Assembly: GCF_006539725.1 (NCBI RefSeq)
Contig: NZ_BJNO01000006.1
Span: forward strand, 143,846-207,845
Reading direction: 5' to 3'
Length of the DNA stretch: 64,000 nucleotides
From: Klebsiella terrigena
GTDB taxonomy: Bacteria > Pseudomonadota > Gammaproteobacteria > Enterobacterales > Enterobacteriaceae
This document shows positions 17,124 through 26,268 of this stretch, piece after piece. The notes under the pieces were generated by a model. That model had not been told where the DNA came from. It saw only the letters and a list, made by a program, of their open reading frames with translations, and ran no database searches. A program made the position numbers and the translations under genes. The number at the start of each line of letters is the position of its first letter. Position 1 is the stretch's first letter.

Positions 17124-17822
17124 TCAGAACGGACTGGCGCTGCTGGCGTTGATTGGCTCCCCGCTGATCGGGTGGGTAAAGCGCAGCTCGCTGGCGTGCA
17201 GCATCAGGCGCGGCGTGCTCTCGGTGCCGGGTAGCAGCAGGCCGCCGTAGAGATCGCAGCCTAAAATGGGGTGCCCCGCGAGCTGACAGTGAATGCGCAG
17301 CTGGTGGGTGCGACCGGTCTCCGGGGTGAGCCGCACGCGGGTCAGCGGCAGCAGCGTCCCGTCTTCACCCTGGCGCTGCAGGCGCTCAAGCACCCGATAG
17401 CGGGAGCGGGCCGGCTTGCCGCGGGTGGCGCAAATGGTCATCCGCGGAAACAGCGCCGGGTCTTTGGCGATGGGGGCGTCTATTACGCCTTCATTATCGG
17501 TCAGGTGCCCGCACAGCAGCGCGCTGTAGACCTTGCTCACCGCGCGTTGGCTAAACTGCTGGCAGAGGGCGGCGTTGATGGCCTTGCTGCGGGCAATCAC
17601 CATCACGCCGGAAGTGCCGAAATCGAGACGATGAACCAGCGTACAGCCGGGAAAGGTCTGGACTAACCGATGATGCACCGAGTCGAGATTGCGCGGGTTT
17701 TTCCCCGAGAGGCTGAGCAGGCCGGCAGGTTTTGCGATCAGCAGCAGATGATCGTCCTGATAAAGGATCTCAATTTCTGCATGGCACGGCGGGGCAATAA
17801 AGGTATCAACGATCGTAGACAT
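17124..17822 (-). CDS. RluA-family RNA pseudouridine synthase
   Basis: 232-residue enzyme that isomerises specific uridines in rRNA and/or tRNA. The catalytic motif HRLDFGTSG carries the conserved aspartate, and the later GRTHQLRIHCQLAGHPILGCDLYGG completes the RluA-type active site. There is no S4 domain, and the length is near that of RluA (about 220 residues), which modifies 23S rRNA U746 and tRNA U32. I do not assert orthology with E. coli rluA because the gene context differs, so this may be a paralogue. Confidence 0.82.
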   Translation of the reverse strand: MSTIVDTFIAPPCHAEIEILYQDDHLLLIAKPAGLLSLSGKNPRNLDSVHHRLVQTFPGCTLVHRLDFGTSGVMVIARSKAINAALCQQFSQRAVSKVYSALLCGHLTDNEGVIDAPIAKDPALFPRMTICATRGKPARSRYRVLERLQRQGEDGTLLPLTRVRLTPETGRTHQLRIHCQLAGHPILGCDLYGGLLLPGTESTPRLMLHASELRFTHPISGEPINASSASPF

Positions 17823-17927
17823 CGGGCGGCTCGCCTGGGAAAGAGGAGGCGGATGATAGCGAATTTTCTGCCAGCTGGCGAATTCGCTATCTAGCCGGCG
17901 ACGGACGCAAACCGCCGGTTTTATTAC

Positions 17928-18821
17928 TCAGGACTGGCGGGCATCCCGGGATTTAATATGCTGCCAGAAGCGCTCGGCCGACTGGTTAAGCCGCGAGCCG
18001 GAACGATACATGTAGGCCCCGATCGGCAGCGAGAGCGTGGTGTCCATAATGGCCAGGCGGCCCTCATCGAGCTCGCGCTGGATAGAGTATTGCGGCAGCC
18101 AGCCTACGCCGTCGCCGTTGAGGATCATCCGCTTAAGCAGCTCGCTCATCGACGAGACGAAGGTCAGCGAGAAGGTGATCCCCGGCGTGCGGTCGATAAC
18201 CTGATTTACCTGGCGCCCCATATAGCTATCGTTGGCATATCTCATCAGCGGCAAAACGCCGCGGTGCAGATGAAAGAGCGGCCTGCCGCTCTCATCGCAG
18301 GGCGTAACAAGGTGCACCGAGGAGTCGAAAATTTTGTGGTTAATAAACGGATAGTTCATTAACTCCTCATTATAAAACGACAGAATAAAGTCGCTCTTGC
18401 CTTCCTTAAGGTTAAATACGGCTTCGTTAACGTTAATGGATTCGACGTGGAAGGTTTTATTTTTTATATCGGTGTAGCCGGCAATTAATTCCGGAAGGAC
18501 TAAAACAGAGAGCGACGGAGCGGCATCGATTCTTATTTTCTGAGTAGTGTTATTTAGCCCCTTAATGCGACTAATCTGAAAGTCCATATCGTCCAGCATA
18601 TTTCGCGCATAGCCGACGAAAATTTTGCCACGAGTGGTGAGCTGCAGCGGGTTAACCCCGCGGTCGAAGATGCTGAAACCCAGCGACGCCTCGAGCGCCT
18701 GAATCCTGCGGCTGAACGAGGATTGCGATATATTTCTGGTTTTAGCCGCCAGAGTAAAGCTTCTGGACTCCTCCAGAGCAATGACATCGTACAGCCACTT
18801 CACTTCAAGATTAGCCAGCAC
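17928..18821 (-). CDS. LysR-family transcriptional regulator
   Basis: 297-residue regulator. The N-terminal helix-turn-helix spans about residues 8-65 (LYDVIALEESRSFTLAAKTR ... QSSFSRRIQALEASLG), followed by a type 2 periplasmic-like effector domain. It is divergent from the PEP carboxykinase gene 311 bases away, and dyads matching the LysR T-N11-A pattern lie 30-70 bases upstream of its start. Inference: it regulates itself and the carboxykinase in response to an unknown metabolite. Confidence 0.85.
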   Translation of the reverse strand: MLANLEVKWLYDVIALEESRSFTLAAKTRNISQSSFSRRIQALEASLGFSIFDRGVNPLQLTTRGKIFVGYARNMLDDMDFQISRIKGLNNTTQKIRIDAAPSLSVLVLPELIAGYTDIKNKTFHVESINVNEAVFNLKEGKSDFILSFYNEELMNYPFINHKIFDSSVHLVTPCDESGRPLFHLHRGVLPLMRYANDSYMGRQVNQVIDRTPGITFSLTFVSSMSELLKRMILNGDGVGWLPQYSIQRELDEGRLAIMDTTLSLPIGAYMYRSGSRLNQSAERFWQHIKSRDARQS

Positions 18822-19132
18822 GGATCCGTTCCTTAACGCTGTATTTAATGCTATGCAATTTTAGCATAACGCATAGAAACTATGCAATTAACATAACTAA
18901 CCACAGGTGTTAACATTTTTCTCAGATTTAGCGTATTCCTAAGCAGTTAATACGAGTTTCGTAAAGCACAGGCGATACCCTACGAGCACCGCTATAAAAT
19001 CGCTGCTCCAGGCTGCTCATCCTGTTATTTCATTTTGCTGTGGATTTTTTACACCGGAATTCACAGAAGAACGCAATGACGGGCTGAAATAATGAATACA
19101 TCTTACCTAGCCAGCTGTTTGTCAGGAGTTCC
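18822..19132. promoter_or_regulatory. divergent control region LysR / pckA with dyads
   Basis: A perfect dyad GCATAG-AAA-CTATGC lies at 18871-18885. A second, ATGCTA-N8-TAGCAT, is at 18848-18867. The string CTATGCAATT is repeated directly at 18851-18860 and 18880-18889. These overlap in the pattern expected of LysR binding sites near the regulator's own promoter. The carboxykinase ATG at 19133 has CAGGAG upstream. The middle of the region shows nothing else I can name. Confidence 0.6.
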
Positions 19133-20776
19133 ATGCCACGTATCGAATTAGTAAAACAGGCTCTGCACGAGCTTGGTATTAAGGATAGCAGCGAGTTATT
19201 TTATAACCCCGATTACGACCTGCTGATTGCCCATGAAACCAGCCCGGAACTCACCGGCGCAGCGCGCGGCGTGATGACCGCATCCGGCGCAGTGGCCGTT
19301 GATACCGGGATATTTACCGGACGTTCACCGCGTGACAAATATATCGTCAGAGATGACCTGACCCGCGATACCGTCTGGTGGTCCGATGCCGGGCTTGGCC
19401 GCAACGACAATAAGCCGTTAACGCCGCAGATTTGGGCCAGCCTCAAAACGCGGGTTGCCGGACAGCTGAGCGGTAAAAAGCTGTACGTGGTTGATGCCTG
19501 GTGCGGGGCAAGCCCTGATACGCGCCTCGGCGTGCGCTTTGTCACCGAGGTGGCGTGGCAGGCTCACTTCGTCAAAAACATGTTTATCGTTCCCGAGGCT
19601 GAGGAGCTGGAACAGTTCACGCCGGACTTCGTGGTCCTCAACGGCGCGGGCTGCACCAACGACCAGTGGCAGGAGCAGGGCCTCAACTCCGAGAACTTCG
19701 TTGCCTTTAACCTGAGCGAGAAAATTCAGCTTATTGGCGGCACCTGGTACGGCGGAGAGATGAAAAAAGGGCTCTTCTCGGTCATGAACTATCTGCTGCC
19801 GCAGCAGGGCATTGCTTCGATGCACTGTTCGGCTAACCGCGGCGAAGAGGGCGACGTGGCCCTGTTCTTCGGCCTTTCCGGTACCGGCAAAACGACCCTC
19901 TCCACCGATCCTCTGCGCCAGCTTATCGGCGACGACGAACACGGCTGGGATGACGACGGCGTGTTCAATTTTGAAGGCGGCTGCTACGCCAAAACCATCA
20001 ACCTCGATCCGCAGGCGGAACCGGAGATTTATCAGGCGATTCGCCGCGATGCGCTGCTGGAAAACGTGGTGGTCCGGGCTGACGGCACGGTGGATTATGC
20101 CGACGGCAGTAAGACCGAAAATACCCGCGTTTCATACCCGCTGTCGCATATCGAAAATATCGTCAAGCCGGTCTCTCGTGCCGGCCATCCGGCGCGGGTG
20201 ATTTTCCTCGCCGCCGACGCATTCGGCGTGCTGCCGCCGGTTTCACGTCTGACGACCGAACAGATGCAGTACCATTTCCTGTCGGGCTTCACCTCGAAGC
20301 TGGCCGGCACCGAGCGCGGTATCACCCAACCGACGCCAACGTTCTCCGCCTGCTACGGCGCGGCGTTCCTGCTGCTGCACCCCACGCAGTACGCCAGCGT
20401 GCTGGCCGCCAAAATGGCGGAAGCGGGCGCCGAAGCCTGGCTGGTCAATACCGGCTGGAACGGGGAGGGTAAACGCCTGTCCCTGCGCGATACCCGCAGC
20501 ATTATCAGCGCTATCTTAAACGATACTACCGGCCCTCTGCGCACCGAGACGATCCCGGTCTTTGGCCTGGCTATTCCGCAGAGCATCCCGGGCGTTGACA
20601 GCGCGCGGCTCGATCCGCGCAGCGGCTGGAGTTCTGCCGACGGCTGGCAGGAGAAAGCCGAGAGTCTGGCCCAGCTGTTTATCGATAACTTCAGGCAATA
20701 TAGCGATACCGAGGCCGGCGCGCGCCTGGCGCTGGCGGGCCCGAAGCTTGAACCGTCCGCCGCTACGGCAAACTAA
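19133..20776 (+). CDS. ATP-dependent phosphoenolpyruvate carboxykinase, divergent copy
   Basis: 547-residue enzyme converting oxaloacetate and ATP to phosphoenolpyruvate, CO2 and ADP. Key motifs are present: [10 protein letters not shown] (61-70, substrate Arg64), KKG lysines (211-212), His231, the P-loop [11 protein letters not shown] (247-257) and the kinase-2 loop LIGDDEHGW (264-272). From memory of E. coli PckA (540 residues) it differs in many positions, especially the first 40 residues and the C-terminus, so it is probably a second copy beside the usual envZ-linked pckA. It is divergent from its own LysR gene and followed by a terminator. Confidence 0.88.
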   Translation: MPRIELVKQALHELGIKDSSELFYNPDYDLLIAHETSPELTGAARGVMTASGAVAVDTGIFTGRSPRDKYIVRDDLTRDTVWWSDAGLGRNDNKPLTPQIWASLKTRVAGQLSGKKLYVVDAWCGASPDTRLGVRFVTEVAWQAHFVKNMFIVPEAEELEQFTPDFVVLNGAGCTNDQWQEQGLNSENFVAFNLSEKIQLIGGTWYGGEMKKGLFSVMNYLLPQQGIASMHCSANRGEEGDVALFFGLSGTGKTTLSTDPLRQLIGDDEHGWDDDGVFNFEGGCYAKTINLDPQAEPEIYQAIRRDALLENVVVRADGTVDYADGSKTENTRVSYPLSHIENIVKPVSRAGHPARVIFLAADAFGVLPPVSRLTTEQMQYHFLSGFTSKLAGTERGITQPTPTFSACYGAAFLLLHPTQYASVLAAKMAEAGAEAWLVNTGWNGEGKRLSLRDTRSIISAILNDTTGPLRTETIPVFGLAIPQSIPGVDSARLDPRSGWSSADGWQEKAESLAQLFIDNFRQYSDTEAGARLALAGPKLEPSAATAN

Positions 20777-20807
20777 TCCGCAACGCTAAATAGCGTCGCC
20801 CGCGCTC

Positions 20808-20843
20808 AACCCGGATGGCAACACGTTTGCTGTCCGGGTTTTT
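20808..20843 (+). terminator. rho-independent terminator of pckA-like gene
   Basis: AACCCGGA (20808-20815) pairs with TCCGGGTT (20833-20840), with an inner GGCAA/TTGC extension, and ends in TTTTT. It lies 32 bases after the carboxykinase stop. Confidence 0.85.
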
Positions 20844-21291
20844 CTGTTTCTGGCAACCGGCTGAACGCGCATTAGCGGTCAACGTCGGCCGCGCCGGCTT
20901 TCGCTTGCCCGCTTCTTTAGTCAATACCGCTCCTTACGTCAATATTGCCGGCTCCTCTCCTTGTGGTGTTTTAAATGTCCGATACTGGACTTGAAAAATA
21001 TTATTTTATTATTTCATTTATTAATTTGGCATTTTCATTGTTGTCGTGAATGTTATTTATTTTTGCGGTGTGGCTTTATTTAAAATAAATATTGGCGGGT
21101 GACAGGTGCGCCAGGCCTGTGATGTCGGGCTTATGGCGCGGGTCGCTTTTAATTAGCGATTGCCGTTACGGGTTATTTGAATTTTTCACACTTTACGCCG
21201 CGATGAATTTAGAGTAAAAACAAAAAGCCGCATTCTTTATAGTGACAATCTTTCAGGTTAAGTGATTAATTTATTCAGGAGATAAGTATAT
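20844..21291. other. AT-rich intergenic region upstream of T6SS island
   Basis: About 450 bases with no supported gene. From about 20970 the sequence becomes strongly AT-rich (runs of TTATTT and AAATAAAT), unlike the flanking backbone, and probably contains the T6SS promoter and silencing sites. A small inverted repeat GTCC-N6-GGAC is at 20977-20990. TTCAGGAGATAAG just before 21292 is the ribosome site of tssB. Confidence 0.5.
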
Positions 21292-21789
21292 ATGTCTGAA
21301 TCATTTCAGAACGAAATACCTCGTGCGCGTGTAAATATAAAGCTGGATCTTTTGACGGGGGGCGTTCAGAAGAAAGTTGAGCTCCCGCTAAAGCTCCTGA
21401 GCGTGGGTGACTTCAGCAACGGCAAGGCAGAGGGCACGCTCTCTGAGCGCGATAAGATAGACATCAACAAGAACAATTTTAACAGCGTCCTGGCTAATCT
21501 TAATCCGGAAGTCAATCTCACCGTTAAAAACACCCTCGCCAGCGATGGTTCTGAAGAAAACGTGAAGCTCTTTTTTCACAATATGAAGGACTTTGAGCCG
21601 GAAGCGGTGGCGCGGCAAATTCCACAGCTTCGGGCAATGCTCGCGATGCGTAATCTGCTGCGCGATTTGAAATCAAATCTTCTGGATAATATGACTTTTC
21701 GGAAAGAACTGGAAATTATATTAAAAGACCCCGCGCTTTCCGCAGAGTTGCGTAATGAACTGAATGCGCTTGCCCCGACCCAGGATTAA
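21292..21789 (+). CDS. tssB: T6SS sheath subunit TssB
   Basis: 165-residue small sheath protein (VipA family), which with TssC forms the contractile sheath of the type VI secretion system. Seen are the N-terminal ARVNIKLDL, the LPLKLLSVGDFS segment and the C-terminal LRAMLAMRNLLRDLKSNLLDN helix that binds TssC. Full length with a good ribosome site. First gene of the T6SS island. Its partner tssC downstream is truncated, so TssB cannot form a normal sheath from this locus. Confidence 0.92.
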   Translation: MSESFQNEIPRARVNIKLDLLTGGVQKKVELPLKLLSVGDFSNGKAEGTLSERDKIDINKNNFNSVLANLNPEVNLTVKNTLASDGSEENVKLFFHNMKDFEPEAVARQIPQLRAMLAMRNLLRDLKSNLLDNMTFRKELEIILKDPALSAELRNELNALAPTQD

Positions 21790-21832
21790 TTACTGGACAT
21801 TTTTATCACGGAATAATGACGAGTAAATGCTA

Positions 21833-23194
21833 ATGTCAGTCAATAACGAATCCCAGAATCTGGCGGGTGGCGCCGTTGTCGAAAAACACCTGCCGCAGGG
21901 TGGGGTATATGCCTCACTGTTTGACAAAATAAATTTAACACCGGTGGCTGAGCTCGGTGATTTAAACGGTTTTGATGATACGACCGTCATGGCGGAAACC
22001 TCCGCCGACGCGCGCGTGACCGCCGCGGTGAAAGTGTTTATGCAGTGTCTGCAAAAATCCGGGCACAAAGTGGAGAAGCTGGATAAGACGATCCTCGACC
22101 ATCATATTGCGGAGCTGGATTTTCAGATTGGCCGCCAGCTTGATGAAGTCATGCATCACCCGGATTTTCAGCGCACTGAGGGCGTCTGGCGTGGGCTCAA
22201 ATCGCTGGTGGATAAAACCGATTTTCGCCAGAACGTCAAGCTGGAGCTCCTCGATTTGTCTAAAGAGGAGCTGCGCCAGGACTTCGAGGACTTTCCGGAA
22301 ATTATCCAGAGCGGGCTGTATAAGCAGACCTATATCGCGGAGTACGACACCCCGGGCGGCGAGCCTATTGCCGCGGTTATCTCGGCCTATGAGTTCGATG
22401 CCTCCGCTCAGGACGTGGCGCTGATGCGTAACATCTCAAAAGTCGCCGCCGCCGCGCATATGCCGTTTATTGGCTCCGCGGGACCGGCGTTCTTTTTAAA
22501 GGAGAACATGGAGCAGGTTGCGGCCATCAAGGATATCGGCAACTACTTCGATCGCGCCGAATATATCAAATGGAAAAGCTTCCGCGACACCGACGACTCT
22601 CGCTACATCGGCCTGGTGATGCCGCGCGTGCTGGGCCGCCTGCCGTATGGCCCGGATACCGTGCCGGTGCGCAGCTTCAACTATGTCGAAGAGGTGAAGG
22701 GGCCGGAACACGACAAATACCTGTGGACCAATGCCTCCTTCGCCTTTGCGGCAAACATGGTGAAAAGCTTCATCAACAACGGCTGGTGCGTGCAGATCCG
22801 CGGGCCGCAGGCCGGCGGCGCGGTGCAGGACCTGCCCATTCATCTGTACGATCTCGGCACCGGCAATCAGGTGAAAATTCCGTCAGAGGTGATGCTGCCG
22901 GAAACCCGCGAATTTGAGTTCGCCAACCTCGGTTTTATTCCGCTTTCCTATTATAAGAACCGGGATTACGCCTGCTTCTTCTCGGCAAATTCGGCCCAGA
23001 AACCGGCGCTGTACGACACCGCGGACGCTACCGCAAACAGCCGGATTTGCTGGATAAAACATAAGGCACTCTGTTATTTCGGAGCATATTTTCGGGGAAA
23101 GTACCGGGTTGATTGCCACGAAGGTCTTTCTGAAGAGTATTTTCCTGAAAGGAAAAAGGACGGAATTCATGGCGGAAGAAAACGCGGCAGGTAA
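21833..23194 (+). pseudogene. tssC: TssC sheath protein, C-terminally truncated
   Basis: The first 405 or so residues are a normal TssC/VipB large sheath protein (QIGRQLDEVMHHPDFQ, SAYEFDAS, LPYGPDT, GPQAGGAVQDLP, YYKNRDYACFFSANSAQKP). At about base 23048, after ANSRI, homology stops and 48 unrelated residues follow to a stop at 23194. TssC is usually about 490-500 residues; the missing part includes the sheath core and ClpV-linked segments. The lost sequence and everything normally between tssC and vgrG appear to have been deleted. The foreign tail overlaps the start of the lipase gene. Start at 21833 preferred over 21827 for spacing. Confidence 0.85.
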
Positions 23195-24836
23195 TGAGAG
23201 CAGCCCCTCAATGACCTGCATAAAACCAGAATGGGACGACAGTGGACAGGTCTGCTGGCCCGGCATACAGAATCAGAAAAAATCAGAGAATGCTAAAGCT
23301 GTTTTGCTTCAGCCACCTGTCAAAGCGATCCCCGTTATCTTCCTTCCCGGAGTGATGGGGACTAATTTGATGACAAACAAATCCTCACAAACCGAGGGTA
23401 TTTGGCGTGGCGATAGTTTGGGTGGCGTATATCTTAAATGGGCAGGAGTAGACGGGGAGCGCAGAAGAAAACTACTTAATCCTGACTCCACGAAGGTGGA
23501 TAACCGTGGGGATATCAACCAGACCATCTATTCTCCGCTTTCCGATGACGGAAAATTATTTACAACCCGCCGGGAGAGGGGCTGGGGAGAGGTTTTATCC
23601 TTCAGCTACGGTAAGTTTTTAAGCGTCCTGCAGGGCGCATTGATGGATGACTGGCAGCAGGCTCTTGTTAACTACGGCAAATCAGTGCCGGAGAAAAATG
23701 GCGTGCTAGGTCAGTTGGTCGGTAAAACTCTGTCTGAGGGCGAATATGCTGAAATTACCGGCGAATCTGTCCTGACTCAGGGGGAGTTGAACCATTTCCA
23801 GAACTTTTTATTCCCGGTTCACGTCTATGGCTATAACTGGCTGCAGGATAATAAAACCTCGGCAGAAGGACTGGTAACCTTTATCGACAGAACTATCAGC
23901 CTCTACAAAAATCAGCGCGGCCACGGCATGCCCTTTCCCGCCGGGCAGGAAAAAGTCATTATCGTCACCCATTCCATGGGCGGGCTGGTGGCACGCTATG
24001 CGTCGCAGGTCTGCGGGGCAAAAGATAAGATTCTGGGGATAGTGCATGGGGTGATCCCCGACCTTGGCTCACCGGCGGCGTACCGCCGTATGAAGGTTGG
24101 TGCAAAACAGGAGGGCATGGCCGGGGCGGTGCTGGGTAATACCGCGAAAGAGCTGATGCCGGTCCTGGCCAGGGCTCCCGCGCCGCTTCAGCTTTTGCCC
24201 TCGGCGAAATACCTTTCTGGAGCTCCCTGGCTGACCGTGGAAGGTGCTGGCGAAGATGGCAGCGATGTCAAACTGCCGCAGACCCGGGATCCCTTCGGTG
24301 AAATTTACCTGAATAAGACCCTCTGGTATCGCCTGTATGAGTCCGACATTATCGATAAGGATGAAAATATCTACAGTCAAAATTGGAAGGATTATTTCGA
24401 ATTGATGAAAGGTAGAGTGCGTCCTTTTATTACTGAACTAGATGATAAATATCACTCTAATACATATGTCTTCTACGGCCATAACATCGCCTCTGACGGT
24501 ACCCTGACGTGGCGAAAAACCTCCATTACCTACCCGAAAAATAGGCATGAAAGTGACAGGAAGCAGCCAAACAACTACCGGGAGATCCCCCTGCCTTTTA
24601 ATCGGTCTCAGATGTATGTGGTCACCTCGTCAAAAACGCCGGGAGATGGCACGGTACCGGTGGAATCGCTGAGCGCCATATGCCGTAACAGCGAAATCAA
24701 AAGCGTTCTGGCAACTGGAGTTGACCATCAGGATGCCTACAAAGTCAGCAGCCTGAAGGATATACAGACCAGGCCAGCCCTGCGGTTTACCCTCAGGGCC
24801 ATTGTGAAAATGGTTCAGGAGATCCCGATCCCATGA
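23169..24836 (+). CDS. T6SS lipase effector (Tle family alpha/beta hydrolase)
   Basis: 555-residue alpha/beta hydrolase predicted to attack membrane phospholipids of target cells. The nucleophile elbow THSMGG (267-272, Ser269), an oxyanion-type PGVMGTNL (60-67), an acidic GDGTVPVESL and a late VDHQD histidine give a complete catalytic triad. No signal peptide is visible, as expected for a VgrG- or PAAR-delivered cargo. The ATG at 23169 has AAGGACGG upstream. ATGA overlap with the downstream Tli4-like immunity gene supports an effector-immunity pair. The VgrG that would normally precede it is missing. Confidence 0.82.
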   Translation: MAEENAAGNESSPSMTCIKPEWDDSGQVCWPGIQNQKKSENAKAVLLQPPVKAIPVIFLPGVMGTNLMTNKSSQTEGIWRGDSLGGVYLKWAGVDGERRRKLLNPDSTKVDNRGDINQTIYSPLSDDGKLFTTRRERGWGEVLSFSYGKFLSVLQGALMDDWQQALVNYGKSVPEKNGVLGQLVGKTLSEGEYAEITGESVLTQGELNHFQNFLFPVHVYGYNWLQDNKTSAEGLVTFIDRTISLYKNQRGHGMPFPAGQEKVIIVTHSMGGLVARYASQVCGAKDKILGIVHGVIPDLGSPAAYRRMKVGAKQEGMAGAVLGNTAKELMPVLARAPAPLQLLPSAKYLSGAPWLTVEGAGEDGSDVKLPQTRDPFGEIYLNKTLWYRLYESDIIDKDENIYSQNWKDYFELMKGRVRPFITELDDKYHSNTYVFYGHNIASDGTLTWRKTSITYPKNRHESDRKQPNNYREIPLPFNRSQMYVVTSSKTPGDGTVPVESLSAICRNSEIKSVLATGVDHQDAYKVSSLKDIQTRPALRFTLRAIVKMVQEIPIP

Positions 24837-25924
24837 ATGTTATTCGGCAGCTTACAGCATTATCTCTTATAGCGGGCAGCATGTTTGTTATTGCCCCGGC
24901 TACAGCATCCACGCCAGTGCAGAAGGACAGTGCAGTGATAAAAACTCTGTTTGCGCAAACCAAACCGCAATGCATCGGGCGCTATGTGATTGACGTTCCC
25001 GAGTCGTTCAACAATCAGCTTCACGATATGATTTTTATCGATGACTTTAAAATTGAAAGCAAACCTCTCTATCCACCCGCCTTTAAACAGCGGGTGCAGT
25101 TAAGGGAGCAGGTGCTTAATGATGTAATAAACAATCCAGGGAATAAGCCAGAAAATGCACCTTTTATAAAGCAGATTATTCGACTACAGAACGGTAAGGG
25201 TGTGATCTATGATCGAAATAACTCTGGTTCTGCGGACTCATTCCGGCATCTGGAAGCGCATTTTTATATAAATGGCATCGCTTTTATTATCACAACCAAG
25301 ATTTTAGACTTGTCTGCTGCTAAGTATGCGGATGAGAAAAAATTGTATATCAACGCTGGTTTTTCCGGGGTAGAGACTAACACCAAACCAGCCAAGTTGG
25401 CTGCCCTGCAGTCCCTGATGTCAAGGCTTAGTGGCAGGAAAGATGAGGATATTCCGTCAGCTAAAGGGGTGTGTATTCCGAATGGATTTATCGTGGATGA
25501 TGGTGAAAAGCATAAGGAAAGCCTCACATTCCGGTATGAAAATGATGATTTTGTTTTTGGTGTCGATATGGACAATACAATCAAGGGCTCAGACGACACG
25601 TTGTTTAACCGCAGCGCGAAAATTAATGAAGCACTTAAAACATCAAATCAGTACACCATTAAAAAAGTGGCACTCTCACCGCACGGCATTCAGGCAGAGT
25701 CATGGTTATTCGGCGGTACCCAAACCATCAGAAATTTTGCGACGGGAAAAGATGAAAAGAACACATTCTATAATTTTATGCTTTATGCTAATGAGCGAGA
25801 TGCTACATCGGATAAGCCGAATCTTAATATTGGGTTCGGCAGTGAGTATAAAAAAACGCGCTACAGCGAAGCGCAGATGATTGAAATCTGGGACAGGCTG
25901 GTAAATTCCCTGCGCTATAAGTAG
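24833..25924 (+). CDS. Tli4-like immunity protein to the lipase effector
   Basis: 363 residues with a signal peptide (MNVIRQLTALSLIAGSMF, cleavage near TAS), so the protein is exported to the periplasm where lipase effectors act. The segment CIGRYVIDVPESF early in the mature protein and the C-terminal FGSEYKKTRYSEAQMIEIWDRLVNSLR match the Tli4 family as I remember it. Coupled to the lipase gene by an ATGA overlap. It should protect the cell against sister-cell lipase and may still serve even though the secretion system is broken. Confidence 0.75.
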   Translation: MNVIRQLTALSLIAGSMFVIAPATASTPVQKDSAVIKTLFAQTKPQCIGRYVIDVPESFNNQLHDMIFIDDFKIESKPLYPPAFKQRVQLREQVLNDVINNPGNKPENAPFIKQIIRLQNGKGVIYDRNNSGSADSFRHLEAHFYINGIAFIITTKILDLSAAKYADEKKLYINAGFSGVETNTKPAKLAALQSLMSRLSGRKDEDIPSAKGVCIPNGFIVDDGEKHKESLTFRYENDDFVFGVDMDNTIKGSDDTLFNRSAKINEALKTSNQYTIKKVALSPHGIQAESWLFGGTQTIRNFATGKDEKNTFYNFMLYANERDATSDKPNLNIGFGSEYKKTRYSEAQMIEIWDRLVNSLRYK

Positions 25925-25989
25925 TTGCCAGAAAAGCCAGTAATTCTTTTCGTATACTTTTAGATTGTTTCTATATAAAGGATTTTATA

Positions 25990-26268
25990 ATGAGTTTAGG
26001 CTATTTTTTAAGAGTCGGTGATAGTACTACCTGCGGTGGGAAGATCCTTATCGGCGATCCAACGCTTCAATGGTATGGCGTCTTTGCTGCCAGAGAAGGG
26101 GATATGGTTAGCTGCGGTAATTACCCGGGAATTTTTAAAGTCTCAGGAGGAGTCGCTGCTACCTTCGACGAAGGACAGGCGCTGGCGGGGTCGCTTGATA
26201 GTTTTAGCTCCTGCCCATGCCAGGCAAAATTTATCCCTACTATTCTGGATAGCTACTCAAAGGACTAA
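25990..26268 (+). CDS. PAAR-domain T6SS spike-tip protein
   Basis: 92-residue protein of the PAAR family, which caps the VgrG spike and can carry effectors. Seen are GDSTTCGGKILIGDPT near the N-terminus, REGDMVSCG in the middle and a C-terminal CPCQAKFIPT. These Gly/Cys-rich turns fit the PAAR fold. A ribosome site AAAGGA precedes the ATG. It follows the lipase/immunity pair by 65 bases, on the same strand. Confidence 0.75.
   Translation: MSLGYFLRVGDSTTCGGKILIGDPTLQWYGVFAAREGDMVSCGNYPGIFKVSGGVAATFDEGQALAGSLDSFSSCPCQAKFIPTILDSYSKD

Noticed and set aside
21117..21160. Possible sigma-54 promoter (TGGCGCGGG) before tssB
   Set aside because: The downstream TTGC part of the -12 element does not match at the needed spacing.
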